This document shows positions 10,448 through 20,361 of a stretch of 64,000 nucleotides of DNA, in pieces (positions within the stretch are counted from its first letter, which is position 1; each line of letters opens with the position of its first letter). The position numbers were made by a program, and so were the translations under genes. The notes beneath the pieces are model-generated. The model did not search any database and was not told the origin of the DNA. It saw only the letters and a program-made list of their open reading frames with translations. Source of the DNA: Aquimarina macrocephali JAMB N27 (GTDB lineage: Bacteria > Bacteroidota > Bacteroidia > Flavobacteriales > Flavobacteriaceae); NCBI RefSeq assembly GCF_000520995.1, contig NZ_JACA01000024.1:16477-80476 (forward strand), in the 5' to 3' direction.

Positions 10448-11578
10448 ATGAAAAAAGAAAAAAAAGTATTTAGGAAAGGCTTTGCATTCAAAATATTTGA
10501 GGCACCAGAACAATCTCCGTTTGATAAGCTTTTTGATATTTTTCAGGAAGTTATCACCCATACTTCGGGAGATCTTGATGAAGCTTTAGACTGGATGAAA
10601 GAATTAGATAAAGAATATCAACTTACCGATGAGAATTACACACTAGATGATTTTGTAGAGGATTTAAAGAAGAAAGGGTACATTCGAGAAGAGATAAAAC
10701 CAGATGGAAAAGGAGGAATGTCTATTACCGCCAAAACCGAGCAGGCAATTCGAAAAAGAGCATTGGATCAAATTTTCGGAAAGCTAAAACGAAGTGGAGC
10801 AGGTAATCACAGAACAAATTATATTGGCAAAGGAGATGAACATTCTGGAGAGTTTCGTAATTATCAGTATGGAGATTCGTTAGAACAAATATCAATAACA
10901 GAAAGCCTTAAAAATGCGCAAATCAATCATGGTATTGGTGATTTAAATCTAACAGAAGATGATCTTGTAGTCGAAGAAACCCAGTTTAAGGCACAAATGA
11001 GTACGGTATTGATGATTGATATTAGTCACAGTATGATTTTGTATGGAGAGGATCGTATTACTCCTGCCAAGAAAGTTGCAATGGCACTAGCAGAACTTAT
11101 CATTACCAAATATCCTAAAGATACATTGGATATATTAGTTTTTGGTAATGATGCATGGCCAATCGCGATCAAAGATTTACCATATTTACAGGTAGGACCA
11201 TATCATACGAATACCGTAGCAGGTTTACAGTTGGCTATGGATATGTTACGAAGAAAACGTAATACAAATAAGCAGGTTTTTATGATTACCGATGGTAAAC
11301 CAAGTTGTTTAAGAATGCCAGATGGGCAATACTATAAGAATAGTAATGGATTAGACCGGTATATTGTAAGCAAATGCTATATGATGGCTCAACAGGCCAG
11401 AAAATTGCATATACCCATAACTACTTTCATGATTGCACAAGATCCTTACTTAATGCAGTTTGTAAGAGAGTTTACCCATGCGAATCAAGGGAAAGCATTT
11501 TATACAGGCCTTAATGGACTAGGTGAAATGATTTTTGAAGACTATGAAACGAATAGAAAAAAAAGAATACGAGGATAA
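10448..11578 (+). CDS. VWA domain protein, partner of the AAA+ ATPase
   Basis: A 376-residue cytoplasmic protein with a C-terminal von Willebrand factor A domain. The MIDAS motif DxSxS is present at 191-195 (DISHS) and a later MITDG strand fits the same fold. The N-terminal 180 residues are charged and helical. Proteins of this type pair with MoxR/ChlI-like ATPases as ChlD- or CoxE-like partners, and the AAA+ gene follows after 45 bp on the same strand. The client is unknown. Divergent from the M28 gene. Confidence 0.88.
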   Translation: MKKEKKVFRKGFAFKIFEAPEQSPFDKLFDIFQEVITHTSGDLDEALDWMKELDKEYQLTDENYTLDDFVEDLKKKGYIREEIKPDGKGGMSITAKTEQAIRKRALDQIFGKLKRSGAGNHRTNYIGKGDEHSGEFRNYQYGDSLEQISITESLKNAQINHGIGDLNLTEDDLVVEETQFKAQMSTVLMIDISHSMILYGEDRITPAKKVAMALAELIITKYPKDTLDILVFGNDAWPIAIKDLPYLQVGPYHTNTVAGLQLAMDMLRRKRNTNKQVFMITDGKPSCLRMPDGQYYKNSNGLDRYIVSKCYMMAQQARKLHIPITTFMIAQDPYLMQFVREFTHANQGKAFYTGLNGLGEMIFEDYETNRKKRIRG

Positions 11579-11623
11579 ATTTGTTTTGAATTTAGAAGTA
11601 CTTGTTAGAACGAAAAAGAAAAG

Positions 11624-13087
11624 ATGAAAATTTTAGAAATAAAGACATTAGGCCAATTAAAAAAATCTGGATATAAAAGTATATCGATAAAAGATGAATT
11701 AAGAAATAATCTAAGAACTAAGATTAGTAATAATGAAGAAACCTTTACAGGAATTCATGGGTATGAAAATACGGTGATTCCCGAATTAGAAAGAGCAATT
11801 CTTTCCAGGCATAATATTAACTTATTAGGATTACGTGGCCAGGCAAAAACTCGTTTAGCACGACAAATGATTAATCTTCTGGATGAGTGGGTTCCTGCAG
11901 TAGAAGGTTCAGAAATTAGTGATGATCCGTTTCACCCTATTTCGAGATATGCTACTAATTTAATAGAAGAGAAAGGTGATGATACTCCCATTAGTTGGTT
12001 GCATCGATCAGAACGTTTTGCAGAAAAATTAGCAACTCCAGATGTTACTGTGGCTGATATAATAGGAGATGTAGATCCAATTAAAGCTGCTAATCTAAAA
12101 TTAAGTTACGCAGATGATCGTGTGATTCATTTTGGGATGATTCCAAGAGCAAACCGAAGTATTTTTGTAATTAATGAATTACCAGATTTACAGGCTCGTA
12201 TCCAGGTGGCACTATTTAATATTTTACAGGAAGGCGATATCCAGATTAGAGGGTTTAAACTTCGACTACCATTAGATATACAATTTGTGTTTACAGCAAA
12301 TCCAGAGGATTATACTAATCGCGGAAGCATTGTAACCCCTTTAAAAGATAGAATAGGTTCACAGATTCTTACCCACTATCCCAAGACTATAGAAATAGCA
12401 AAAACCATTACCCAACAAGAAGCTAAATTAGATTCAAGGCAGGCTGATTTGGTTTATGTACCAGATATTGCAAAGGACTTATTAGAACAAATTAGTTTTC
12501 AGGCTAGAGAAAGTGAGTTCATTGATCATAAAAGTGGTATTAGTGCCAGAATGAGTATTACTGCCTATGAAAATTTGTTAAGTATGGCAGAATACCGAGC
12601 ATTGCGATCTGATGATGATCAAACACTATTACGATTAAGTGATTTTATAGGTATTATTCCTGCTATTACGGGTAAAGTAGAATTGGTATATGAAGGAGAA
12701 CAGGAGGGAGCTGCCTCTGTAGCCCATTCCTTAATTTCTGATGCTATTAAGACTTTGTTTTCCGAATACTTTCCGAAAATCGAAAAACTAGAAAAAGAAG
12801 GCTATGAAAGCCCATATCAGAATCTGATAAATTGGTTTTTTGAACAGAGTGGATTCGAATTGTTAGATGATATATCAGACAAAGAGTATAAAGAAAAACT
12901 AGATGCTATTACTCCTCTCAAGAGTCTCATTAATGAATATCAATCTGAAACTAGTATAGAAGACAGCTATTTTATGATGGAATTCTTATTGTGGGGATTA
13001 GTAGAATATAAAAAACTAAGTAAATATAGATTATCTGAAGGATTTCGTTTTAACGATCTTTATGGAAGTTATATAAGCGGATTATAG
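11624..13087 (+). CDS. MoxR/magnesium-chelatase-like AAA+ ATPase
   Basis: A 487-residue ATPase. Walker A is GLRGQAKT at 69-76. The Walker B region reads FVINELPDL, with Asn-Glu in place of the usual Asp-Glu. The sensor-1 strand is FTANPEDYTNR and an arginine-rich region follows (PLKDRIG), as in magnesium chelatase subunit I and sigma-54-interaction-type proteins. The C-terminal 180 residues form a helical lid. It is encoded right after the VWA protein, so the two most likely act as one chaperone-like remodelling complex. No chelatase substrate genes are nearby. Confidence 0.88.
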   Translation: MKILEIKTLGQLKKSGYKSISIKDELRNNLRTKISNNEETFTGIHGYENTVIPELERAILSRHNINLLGLRGQAKTRLARQMINLLDEWVPAVEGSEISDDPFHPISRYATNLIEEKGDDTPISWLHRSERFAEKLATPDVTVADIIGDVDPIKAANLKLSYADDRVIHFGMIPRANRSIFVINELPDLQARIQVALFNILQEGDIQIRGFKLRLPLDIQFVFTANPEDYTNRGSIVTPLKDRIGSQILTHYPKTIEIAKTITQQEAKLDSRQADLVYVPDIAKDLLEQISFQARESEFIDHKSGISARMSITAYENLLSMAEYRALRSDDDQTLLRLSDFIGIIPAITGKVELVYEGEQEGAASVAHSLISDAIKTLFSEYFPKIEKLEKEGYESPYQNLINWFFEQSGFELLDDISDKEYKEKLDAITPLKSLINEYQSETSIEDSYFMMEFLLWGLVEYKKLSKYRLSEGFRFNDLYGSYISGL

Positions 13088-13219
13088 TAGTAAATATAAT
13101 GATTAATGCAAAGGTTTTAGAATGATAGTATAGAAACAAATACGCATTTGAGATAGTTAGGTAACATATTAGTTGATTATGACATATACTTAACAGTATT
13201 AGCAAATATCACTAAAATT

Positions 13220-13615
13220 ATGGAAAAGAAATATGCATTTTTACCAGACAGAATAAAAGCTGTTGTGGTAGATGGAATAGTTTTAATTGCACTAATGTTT
13301 GTTATAACAGAAATCTTCGCTTTGTTTAACGAGGTTCCTGTTTTTTTTAGAATTATAGCTTTTATTTTCATTTTTGTCCTTTATGATCCAATATTGACGG
13401 CTAGGTATGGAGGCACTGTAGGGCATTCTTTTAGTAATATTGTAGTGAAAAGAGAGGAAGATCATAATAAAAATATTACCTTCCTTAAAGCGCTTATACG
13501 ATTCTTAATAAAATTCTCGCTAGGATGGATTTCTTTGGTAACAGTAACTGGGAATGAAAAAAGAAAAGCAATTCATGATTTTGCCGCTGGCTCTATTGTT
13601 ATAGAAACAAAATAA
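13220..13615 (+). CDS. RDD family membrane protein
   Basis: A 131-residue protein with RDD-family features: an R-D-like start (LPDRIKAVVVDGIVL), two to three membrane segments, the conserved GGTVGHSF turn and a C-terminal RKAIHDFAAG segment. The function of RDD proteins is generally unknown; some act in ion or osmolyte transport. Monocistronic in appearance, 132 bp after the AAA+ gene. Confidence 0.85.
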   Translation: MEKKYAFLPDRIKAVVVDGIVLIALMFVITEIFALFNEVPVFFRIIAFIFIFVLYDPILTARYGGTVGHSFSNIVVKREEDHNKNITFLKALIRFLIKFSLGWISLVTVTGNEKRKAIHDFAAGSIVIETK

Positions 13616-13780
13616 TTAATATCAATTCAAGTTAGAAATGATATACTAATTATGCTTTATTGTTATAAGTAGTTCCTTCCATTTCTAAAAAACATTATTC
13701 AGAATTACAAAAAATATAAAAGCTAAGTAACATTTTTAATCATTAAGACATATATAGATACACACAAAAACTTAATTCAA

Positions 13781-15088
13781 ATGATTAAAATATTCACATC
13801 ACTATTAATGTTGTCATCATTTATTTCATTGGGGCAGCAAACAACAGAATTTATTATTTCTGGAGGAATACAGGATAATGACCCAAATATTAATAATGTT
13901 TTATCAGATGCAGTTACAAGTCTTAATGGAAATGGTACTATTACAATAAAAGGAGATATAGAAGTTCGTGTTGATTTCAATATTCCAAAAGGTATCGAGC
14001 TGAAATTTTTTAAAGGGAATAAATTTATAATAAAGGGTAATACTACACTAACCATAAATGGTAGTATTAATGCAGGTCAATATCAAATTTTCGATTTAGA
14101 TGATAATGGAACTGTCGAAGATTGTTTTTGGGATAGGTGGGATTTTACCTTAGATGATGGCAAAGTTAGAGGCAATTTAAAAAACAATTATGTAATACCA
14201 CAGTGGTGGGATATTGATGATACTGGTGTTATTCCGTGTGGTCAAAATTTTCAAAAAGCAATTGAATCATTTCCAAGTGTTCAAAAATTTGTAGCAAATG
14301 GAAAATTTCTACTTGAAAAGACTTTACATTTAAATCAAAACAACCACTATTATGATTTTAGTGGCGCTACTTTTATCGGAGTCAATGAAGATAGGGACGT
14401 ATGTCAAGCTTTTAAGGATAGTTACCTATTATGGTATAATACACCTGCACCTCATGGGTTGCCACAAACATTTCCAGCAACTGATACTGGAGGTTTAATT
14501 AACATAGGGAAACTTAGAGACTTAACCGAAACGTCTCCTTATTCGGTTGTAAATGTAACTTTATATGGAGGTATTTATATACCTAAAAGTAAATACGACA
14601 ATGCACTAGGAATATTGAATGCCAAGAATATAAAAATTTTAAATGTAACCATAAACTGCTATAATGGACAAAGGGGAATTGCTCTCCAACCCCACACGAA
14701 TTGGAATGTTCCTACAAGAACAGATCATATAATTGTTAGGGACGTTATTCAACAAGGAGGGACTAACCTTTTCAATATAGATATTAACTCAAATAGTAAC
14801 ACATCTAATGTTATTGTTTCTAATGTTGTTGGACATGATATTCGAGGTCATAAAGCTGACCCAAATAATAGTGCTAGAGAAGCGGCTTTTAGGATTTCTT
14901 CTGGAGGTTCTATTCAAAAAATTCATAATATTACAATTTCTGAAGTAATACTTTCAGGCGTTTATAAGGCTTTTAATGTTAGTGGAGCTAGTGGTATCAT
15001 TTCAAACATTCAAGTTATTAATTCAGAAACAAATTGGTTAGAGGGTACTAATCCAGATTTAAAAGTTGAAAATATTAGAATACATTGA
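13781..15088 (+). CDS. Secreted parallel beta-helix-like protein, unknown function
   Basis: A 435-residue protein with a signal peptide (about 1-19, ending SLGQQ). The body is full of short alternating strands rich in Asn, Gly, Ile and Thr (ITIKGDIEV, LTINGSINAG, NIKILNVTINCYNGQ, HIIVRDVIQQGG), the pattern of a right-handed parallel beta-helix as in pectate lyases and tailspike-like proteins. No catalytic set of a polysaccharide lyase can be assigned. No glycan-utilisation genes (SusC/D) are next to it, which is odd for a lyase. Codon use and AT content resemble the neighbours. Confidence 0.7.
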   Translation: MIKIFTSLLMLSSFISLGQQTTEFIISGGIQDNDPNINNVLSDAVTSLNGNGTITIKGDIEVRVDFNIPKGIELKFFKGNKFIIKGNTTLTINGSINAGQYQIFDLDDNGTVEDCFWDRWDFTLDDGKVRGNLKNNYVIPQWWDIDDTGVIPCGQNFQKAIESFPSVQKFVANGKFLLEKTLHLNQNNHYYDFSGATFIGVNEDRDVCQAFKDSYLLWYNTPAPHGLPQTFPATDTGGLINIGKLRDLTETSPYSVVNVTLYGGIYIPKSKYDNALGILNAKNIKILNVTINCYNGQRGIALQPHTNWNVPTRTDHIIVRDVIQQGGTNLFNIDINSNSNTSNVIVSNVVGHDIRGHKADPNNSAREAAFRISSGGSIQKIHNITISEVILSGVYKAFNVSGASGIISNIQVINSETNWLEGTNPDLKVENIRIH

Positions 15089-15120
15089 TTTACCATTTAA
15101 TCTAATTCAAATACAATAAA

Positions 15121-15945
15121 TCACCACCAAACTATAAAAAAACGTTCATAAGAATCTTCATTACTTCTCATCCAGAGTAATGGAGATTTTTTTTGTGACA
15201 ATGATACCTGTACCTGTTCTTTTATATCATCAAAAGAAAACCAGGTGTCACCATGTTTTGGATCGGTAACCCAATCTTTTTTCTTCGGAATATCAAAATA
15301 ACAATTACCATATTGTTCTAAGGTAAAAGCTCCTGATCTTAGCCAAAAACCAACAATACATTGATTGTTTACAATAGGGAGCAGCTCATTCTTCATAGAA
15401 AAAGGAACAAAAAGATTCGCCATATAACATACCTGTTGATGAATGCTTTTTGGATCTATTTGTAAATCTTCCAGAATAGGCAGAGTTTCGTCTCTATAGA
15501 GTAAAGGCAATTGTTTTGTTTTTAATTTTTCTATTTTTTGAAGTAAGGTATCTTTACGGTTTGGACCAATCCATTGTTGCAGCTCACCGTCAATTAATGA
15601 ATCATACAGATAAAATTTGTATACAATTTCAATATGTAAAGTCTTATTATCTCTATGATCTTTTATTAGAAAATCTAATTCTCCGATTGTAATTTTATCG
15701 TGATATACTTGAATATTCTTTGCTATAACCTCATAACGATCAGAATTGGTAATACAATATTCAAAAAAGTATTCTATACGCTTGCCTAATACTTCGTTAT
15801 CCCGAATATTAATTTCTGTTGCATCGGGTAAAACGTTGTTTTCTAGTACCTCTTCGATACCAAAAGGCGATAGGTCCAAAAAAGCTTTATCATTCCATAA
15901 GGGCTTACTATTTAGAAACCCTAAATATTCATTCTTGATTGACAT
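15121..15945 (-). CDS. DUF1853 family protein
   Basis: A 274-residue cytoplasmic protein without signal or membrane segments. Overall sequence, length, the region around LDFLIKDHRDNKTLHIEIVYKFYLY and the later WIGPNRKDTLLQKI fit the DUF1853 family. The conserved acidic and Lys residues there resemble PD-(D/E)XK nuclease-like folds, but that is inference. It starts 7 bp after the upstream sensor-kinase gene on the same strand and so is probably co-transcribed with it. Function unknown. Confidence 0.75.
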   Translation of the reverse strand: MSIKNEYLGFLNSKPLWNDKAFLDLSPFGIEEVLENNVLPDATEINIRDNEVLGKRIEYFFEYCITNSDRYEVIAKNIQVYHDKITIGELDFLIKDHRDNKTLHIEIVYKFYLYDSLIDGELQQWIGPNRKDTLLQKIEKLKTKQLPLLYRDETLPILEDLQIDPKSIHQQVCYMANLFVPFSMKNELLPIVNNQCIVGFWLRSGAFTLEQYGNCYFDIPKKKDWVTDPKHGDTWFSFDDIKEQVQVSLSQKKSPLLWMRSNEDSYERFFIVWW

Positions 15946-15952
15946 TTAAATT

Positions 15953-18031
15953 TTAAGTAAATTTTGATTTTGAAAATACTGAAAAGTATTTATTGATAAT
16001 AGGTTTCAGTATTTTTCTATCTACAGGTTTAGAAACAAAATCATCACAACCTGCATCTAATGCTTTTTGGATATCTTCTTCTGTAGAGTATGCTGTTTGT
16101 GCTACTATGGGTAATCCGGGTCTCATCTTTTTTATCTTTCTTGTAGCTGTGTAACCATCCATTACGGGCATTCTTATATCCATGAGAATTAAATCGATAT
16201 GGTCATTTTTTTTGCAAATCTCTACTGCTTTCTTTCCATTTTCTGCACGATGAATTACAAATTTATATCCTTTCATTTTTAATAATATCGTTTTAAGGAA
16301 TAAAAAATTCACATCACCGTCTTCTACAATTAAAATAACCTGTTTTATGGGAATGTCTGGAGCCTTTTCTTTATTCGAGGGAATATCAGGTGTAAGAGGA
16401 TTAACAATAGGATGGTATGGTACTGTTAATGTAAATATAGAACCTTTATTAACCATTGAAACAAAAGTAACATTACCTCCAATTAATTTGGCATTTTTCT
16501 GAGCAATTGATAAGCCCAACCCAAGGCCATCATAGCTTTTTGTAACTTCTTTCTCAGACTGTGAGAAGTTTCTAAATATTAACTCCTGATCTTCGGGTTT
16601 GATACCTATTCCTGTATCTATTATCGTAATTACCAGAGAACTATTTTCAATTTCACTAGAAATTTCGATCATACCTTTGGCTGTAAATTTGATTGCATTA
16701 TCAATAAGATTTTGTAGAATCTTATGGATTTTTAACTTATCCATAAGTATGATGCCCTGATCATCGGTCAATTTATTATTGAGGTATATTGCAATATTTT
16801 TGCTAATCGCTTTACTCTGAAAATCGGAAAATAGTGTTTTTAATGTTTCGTTAATATTTATTTCTTCAAAACGAACTTCGACCTGATTCGTCTCTAATTT
16901 TGAGATTTCGATGATATCATCGATAATATTGATTAATTGATTGCTACTATTTATAATAATTTTTGAATATTCTTTTTGTTGATCCGGTGTGATTTGTGGA
17001 TCATTAAGTAATTCAGAAAAGCCAATAATACCATTCATAGGAGTACGTACTTCATGAGAAATATTGTGAATAAATGCAGTTTTTAATTTATTACTCTCTT
17101 CAGCCCGTTCTTTAGCAATTTTTAATTCTTTTGTTTTTTGTTTGATTAAGTATTTAAGATATCTGTTAAGAAGAAGAATGACAACTAGCGACAGTAGAAT
17201 AATCCCGGTAAGAGTAATCCAGAAGCTTGCCTTTTTATAAAAAGGAATAACGGTATGATATAACCAATTATCAAAAATGATTTCCTTTTCGCGATCAGTA
17301 ATATTACCAGTAGTCTTAGAAATAATTTCGCTAAGCATAGTATTACTTTTTTGCACCGCGAGACTAGGAGAATATGTATATTGAGTTTCTGAAACAATTT
17401 TGAGATTATCTAGTTTTTCTGTTTTTATGAGGTAATTAGCTACTGCTTTTGGTCCTATATAAGCATGGTATTTTCCAGAACTAACTTTTTTCAAACAACT
17501 TAAATCGTCTATTTCTGTAGAAATGTTGAGGTCTTTCTCATATTCTTTCAAAATTTCATATATAGCATAATCTTTTGGAACCGTAATTATTTTATCATTA
17601 TAGTCTTTTAGATCTGTTCCGTAATCGATGTTTTTTTGAGTTACAATAGTATGACTAGATTCAAAGAGTTGTGAGTAGAAATTAAGATAAGCATCCCTTT
17701 TATTAGTTTGTTGAATTTCTAAAATGATTTCAATTTTGTTATTTTTTGCATCATTTAGAAGTTGTTCCCAATTGGTATATAGTTTTCGTTGAAATTTATG
17801 ACCTATTTTCTTTTCGATAAGAGAGAGGTAATCAATTAAGATACCATCTATTTCTTCATTTTCATTAATGAATTGATATGGAGCATAATATGGAAAAAGC
17901 CCGACAGATATACTATCATTGTTTTGTAACCAATCTTTCTCTTTGTCACTTAGAATTGTAGATTTTGAACAAGAAAAAGATCCTATCCATATACTAAAAG
18001 AACAGAAAATATATAGTAATTTTTTTGCCAT
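15953..18031 (-). CDS. Hybrid sensor histidine kinase with SBP_bac_3 sensor and receiver domain (copy A)
   Basis: A 692-residue membrane sensor. The N-terminal signal is lipoprotein-like (Cys21). A type-3 periplasmic solute-binding domain covers about 35-260, then one membrane helix at about 270-289 and a short coiled coil. The HisKA domain carries phospho-acceptor His326 (SHEVRTP). The HATPase domain shows the N box (NLIDNAIKFT) and G boxes (DTGIGI, GLGLGL). A C-terminal receiver has phospho-acceptor Asp618 (LMDIRMP). There is no output domain, so phosphate must pass to another protein. Paralogue of the next gene upstream. Confidence 0.93.
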   Translation of the reverse strand: MAKKLLYIFCSFSIWIGSFSCSKSTILSDKEKDWLQNNDSISVGLFPYYAPYQFINENEEIDGILIDYLSLIEKKIGHKFQRKLYTNWEQLLNDAKNNKIEIILEIQQTNKRDAYLNFYSQLFESSHTIVTQKNIDYGTDLKDYNDKIITVPKDYAIYEILKEYEKDLNISTEIDDLSCLKKVSSGKYHAYIGPKAVANYLIKTEKLDNLKIVSETQYTYSPSLAVQKSNTMLSEIISKTTGNITDREKEIIFDNWLYHTVIPFYKKASFWITLTGIILLSLVVILLLNRYLKYLIKQKTKELKIAKERAEESNKLKTAFIHNISHEVRTPMNGIIGFSELLNDPQITPDQQKEYSKIIINSSNQLINIIDDIIEISKLETNQVEVRFEEININETLKTLFSDFQSKAISKNIAIYLNNKLTDDQGIILMDKLKIHKILQNLIDNAIKFTAKGMIEISSEIENSSLVITIIDTGIGIKPEDQELIFRNFSQSEKEVTKSYDGLGLGLSIAQKNAKLIGGNVTFVSMVNKGSIFTLTVPYHPIVNPLTPDIPSNKEKAPDIPIKQVILIVEDGDVNFLFLKTILLKMKGYKFVIHRAENGKKAVEICKKNDHIDLILMDIRMPVMDGYTATRKIKKMRPGLPIVAQTAYSTEEDIQKALDAGCDDFVSKPVDRKILKPIINKYFSVFSKSKFT

Positions 18032-18192
18032 AGCTTTTTACTAGTTATCCCTTACTTTTCTTGCTCCTTATTAATAAAGATACTATTTAATAGTAACACT
18101 TTCAAGAAACACCTGTCTTATTTATAGAACAAAGTGAATTAATATAAATTCATAATTCATAAATTTTTATATCCCAAAGAATTGTATTTATT

Positions 18193-20265
18193 TTAAAAAG
18201 AGTATACGGATAAATACTTGTGAATTACTTTTTTCAAAATTTCTGGATCAACTGGTTTTGCAATAAAATCATCGCATCCAGCGGCAAAAACATTTAGTAT
18301 ATCTTCTTTGTTAGCATACGCTGTTTGTGCAATCACAGGTAGTTCTGGATGTAATTTCTTTATAAGTACTGTAGCATCATATCCATCCATTTCGGGCATC
18401 TTCATATCCATAAATACCAGACTAATAGAATTGTTTTCTTTAATAAATGTTACTGCTTCTTTTCCATCTTTAGCGCGGTGAATGGTAAAGTGATAGTTTT
18501 CTATTTTTAGTAAAATTGTTTTAAGAACCAAAAAATTAACGTCACCATCTTCTGCAATCAGGATAGAATGCTGGTTGGTTTTTGCTTCTTTAGATAATGT
18601 AGTCGATATTGCATTAAGAGGATTGGTTACCAGAATAGGATGATAAGGTAATACGATTCTAAATGTAGATCCTTTGTCAGGAATAGAGGAAAAAGATAAC
18701 TCACCTTTCATTAAGTTTGTATACTCTTTGGCTATGGTAAGTCCTAACCCTAATCCTCCATATTTTCTTGAAATTTGATTTTCTGATTGAGAAAACCTTT
18801 TAAATATAAGCTGTTGATTCTTGGGGTTAATTCCAATTCCCGAGTCTCGTACATTAATAATCAAATGATCTGTTTGTACCATAACCGAAATAAGTACAGC
18901 TCCTCTTTTGGTATATTTTACCGCATTTTTAACGAGACTATTTATAATTTTGATAAGTTTAGATCTATCAATAAGCACATAGCGTTGATCATCTAACAGG
19001 TTATTATTAAGTATAAGTGAGATTCCTTTTTTCTTTGCTTTTATTTCGAAAGTCGAAAAAACAATGTCAAAAACTTCGTAAAGATCGGTTTCTTCCTGGA
19101 TAAGAATAACTTGCCCAGTTTGTAGTTTCGAAATTTCAAGTATGTTATCCATACTATCAATTAATTGTTTACTGCTTTTAACTATAATTTTGGTGTATTT
19201 TGCTTTTTGATTATCTGTTGTATTCGATTCTTTAAGAAGTCTAGAAAAACCAATGATACCATTCATTGGTGTTCGGATTTCATGTGATATATTATGGATA
19301 AATGCTGTTTTTAATTGATTATCCTTTTCGGCATTATCCTTTGCTATTCTTAGTGCTTTTGTCTTGTGTTTTACGATGTATCCTAAATAAAAGTTGATTC
19401 CTAAAACAATGAGCAGGCCCAATAATATAAAAAGGACTAAAGGAATCAAAAAATTGGGATTTTTATAAAATGGTATTGTTTTAATGTAAAGCCAGTTTTC
19501 TACAATATTTTGTTTTTCGCTATCAGAAATATTGCTAATAGTTTTTTGAATGATTTTATTTAAAACAGTATTGTCTTTATCAACAGCAATACTAGGAATG
19601 TAAGAATATTTAGTTTCGGCTATGATTTTAAGATTGTCGAAGTTTTTGGATTTTATTAAAAAATTTGCCACGGTTTTTGGGCCAAAATATGCATTGTGCT
19701 CTCCTATCTGCACCTTTTGTAGAGCGATACTTTCGTTGAGGTAGGTTTTAAGTTTAATTTCGGGATGTTTTTTTCTTAAGTATTCTTCTGAGGAGTACCC
19801 AAGGGGAACAGTTATGGTTTTGGTACTAAAATCTTTTAAAGTAAGTCCATCGGGAGTATCTTTTGAAGCTACAAGAACAAAAGGAGTGTCAAAGAATTCG
19901 GTATAAAAGTTTAGATATTGACTACGATCCCAGGTTTGTTGAGCTTCCAGAATCATATCAATCTTTTTACTTTTGGCATCCTTAACCAGTTCGGACCAAT
20001 CAGAATAATACCTTCTTTTAAATTTATGATCTATTTTATCCTCAATCAGGTTAAAATATTCAATAAAAATACCTTCAATAGTAGTATGGTCATTTATGAA
20101 TTGATATGGTGGGTAATACGGAAATAAAGCTATTGTAATAGAATCATTTTGTTTTAACCAATCCGCTTCAGCGTTCGTTAATATTTTTTCTTTTGAGCAA
20201 GAAAAAAATAGAATTGAACACAGAAAAAACGGGAGGAGTAAAAGAAACGTTTTTCGATTACGCAT
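18193..20265 (-). CDS. Hybrid sensor histidine kinase with SBP_bac_3 sensor and receiver domain (copy B)
   Basis: A 690-residue paralogue of the downstream kinase with the same order: lipoprotein-like signal (FFSC, Cys23), type-3 solute-binding sensor at about 35-265, membrane helix at about 272-292, HisKA with His328 (SHEIRTP), HATPase with DSGIGI and GLGLGL, and a receiver with Asp620 (FMDMKMP). The sensor halves have diverged more than the kinase and receiver cores, so the two probably bind different ligands. A 161-bp gap separates them and contains no gene. Confidence 0.93.
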   Translation of the reverse strand: MRNRKTFLLLLPFFLCSILFFSCSKEKILTNAEADWLKQNDSITIALFPYYPPYQFINDHTTIEGIFIEYFNLIEDKIDHKFKRRYYSDWSELVKDAKSKKIDMILEAQQTWDRSQYLNFYTEFFDTPFVLVASKDTPDGLTLKDFSTKTITVPLGYSSEEYLRKKHPEIKLKTYLNESIALQKVQIGEHNAYFGPKTVANFLIKSKNFDNLKIIAETKYSYIPSIAVDKDNTVLNKIIQKTISNISDSEKQNIVENWLYIKTIPFYKNPNFLIPLVLFILLGLLIVLGINFYLGYIVKHKTKALRIAKDNAEKDNQLKTAFIHNISHEIRTPMNGIIGFSRLLKESNTTDNQKAKYTKIIVKSSKQLIDSMDNILEISKLQTGQVILIQEETDLYEVFDIVFSTFEIKAKKKGISLILNNNLLDDQRYVLIDRSKLIKIINSLVKNAVKYTKRGAVLISVMVQTDHLIINVRDSGIGINPKNQQLIFKRFSQSENQISRKYGGLGLGLTIAKEYTNLMKGELSFSSIPDKGSTFRIVLPYHPILVTNPLNAISTTLSKEAKTNQHSILIAEDGDVNFLVLKTILLKIENYHFTIHRAKDGKEAVTFIKENNSISLVFMDMKMPEMDGYDATVLIKKLHPELPVIAQTAYANKEDILNVFAAGCDDFIAKPVDPEILKKVIHKYLSVYSF

Positions 20266-20361
20266 TTAAATCAAATCTTCTAAGGTGATGATAATGATAT
20301 TGTTAATACATGTTAGAATTAAAGATAAGCATTATTTATTCAACTATTAAGATCGGATATA

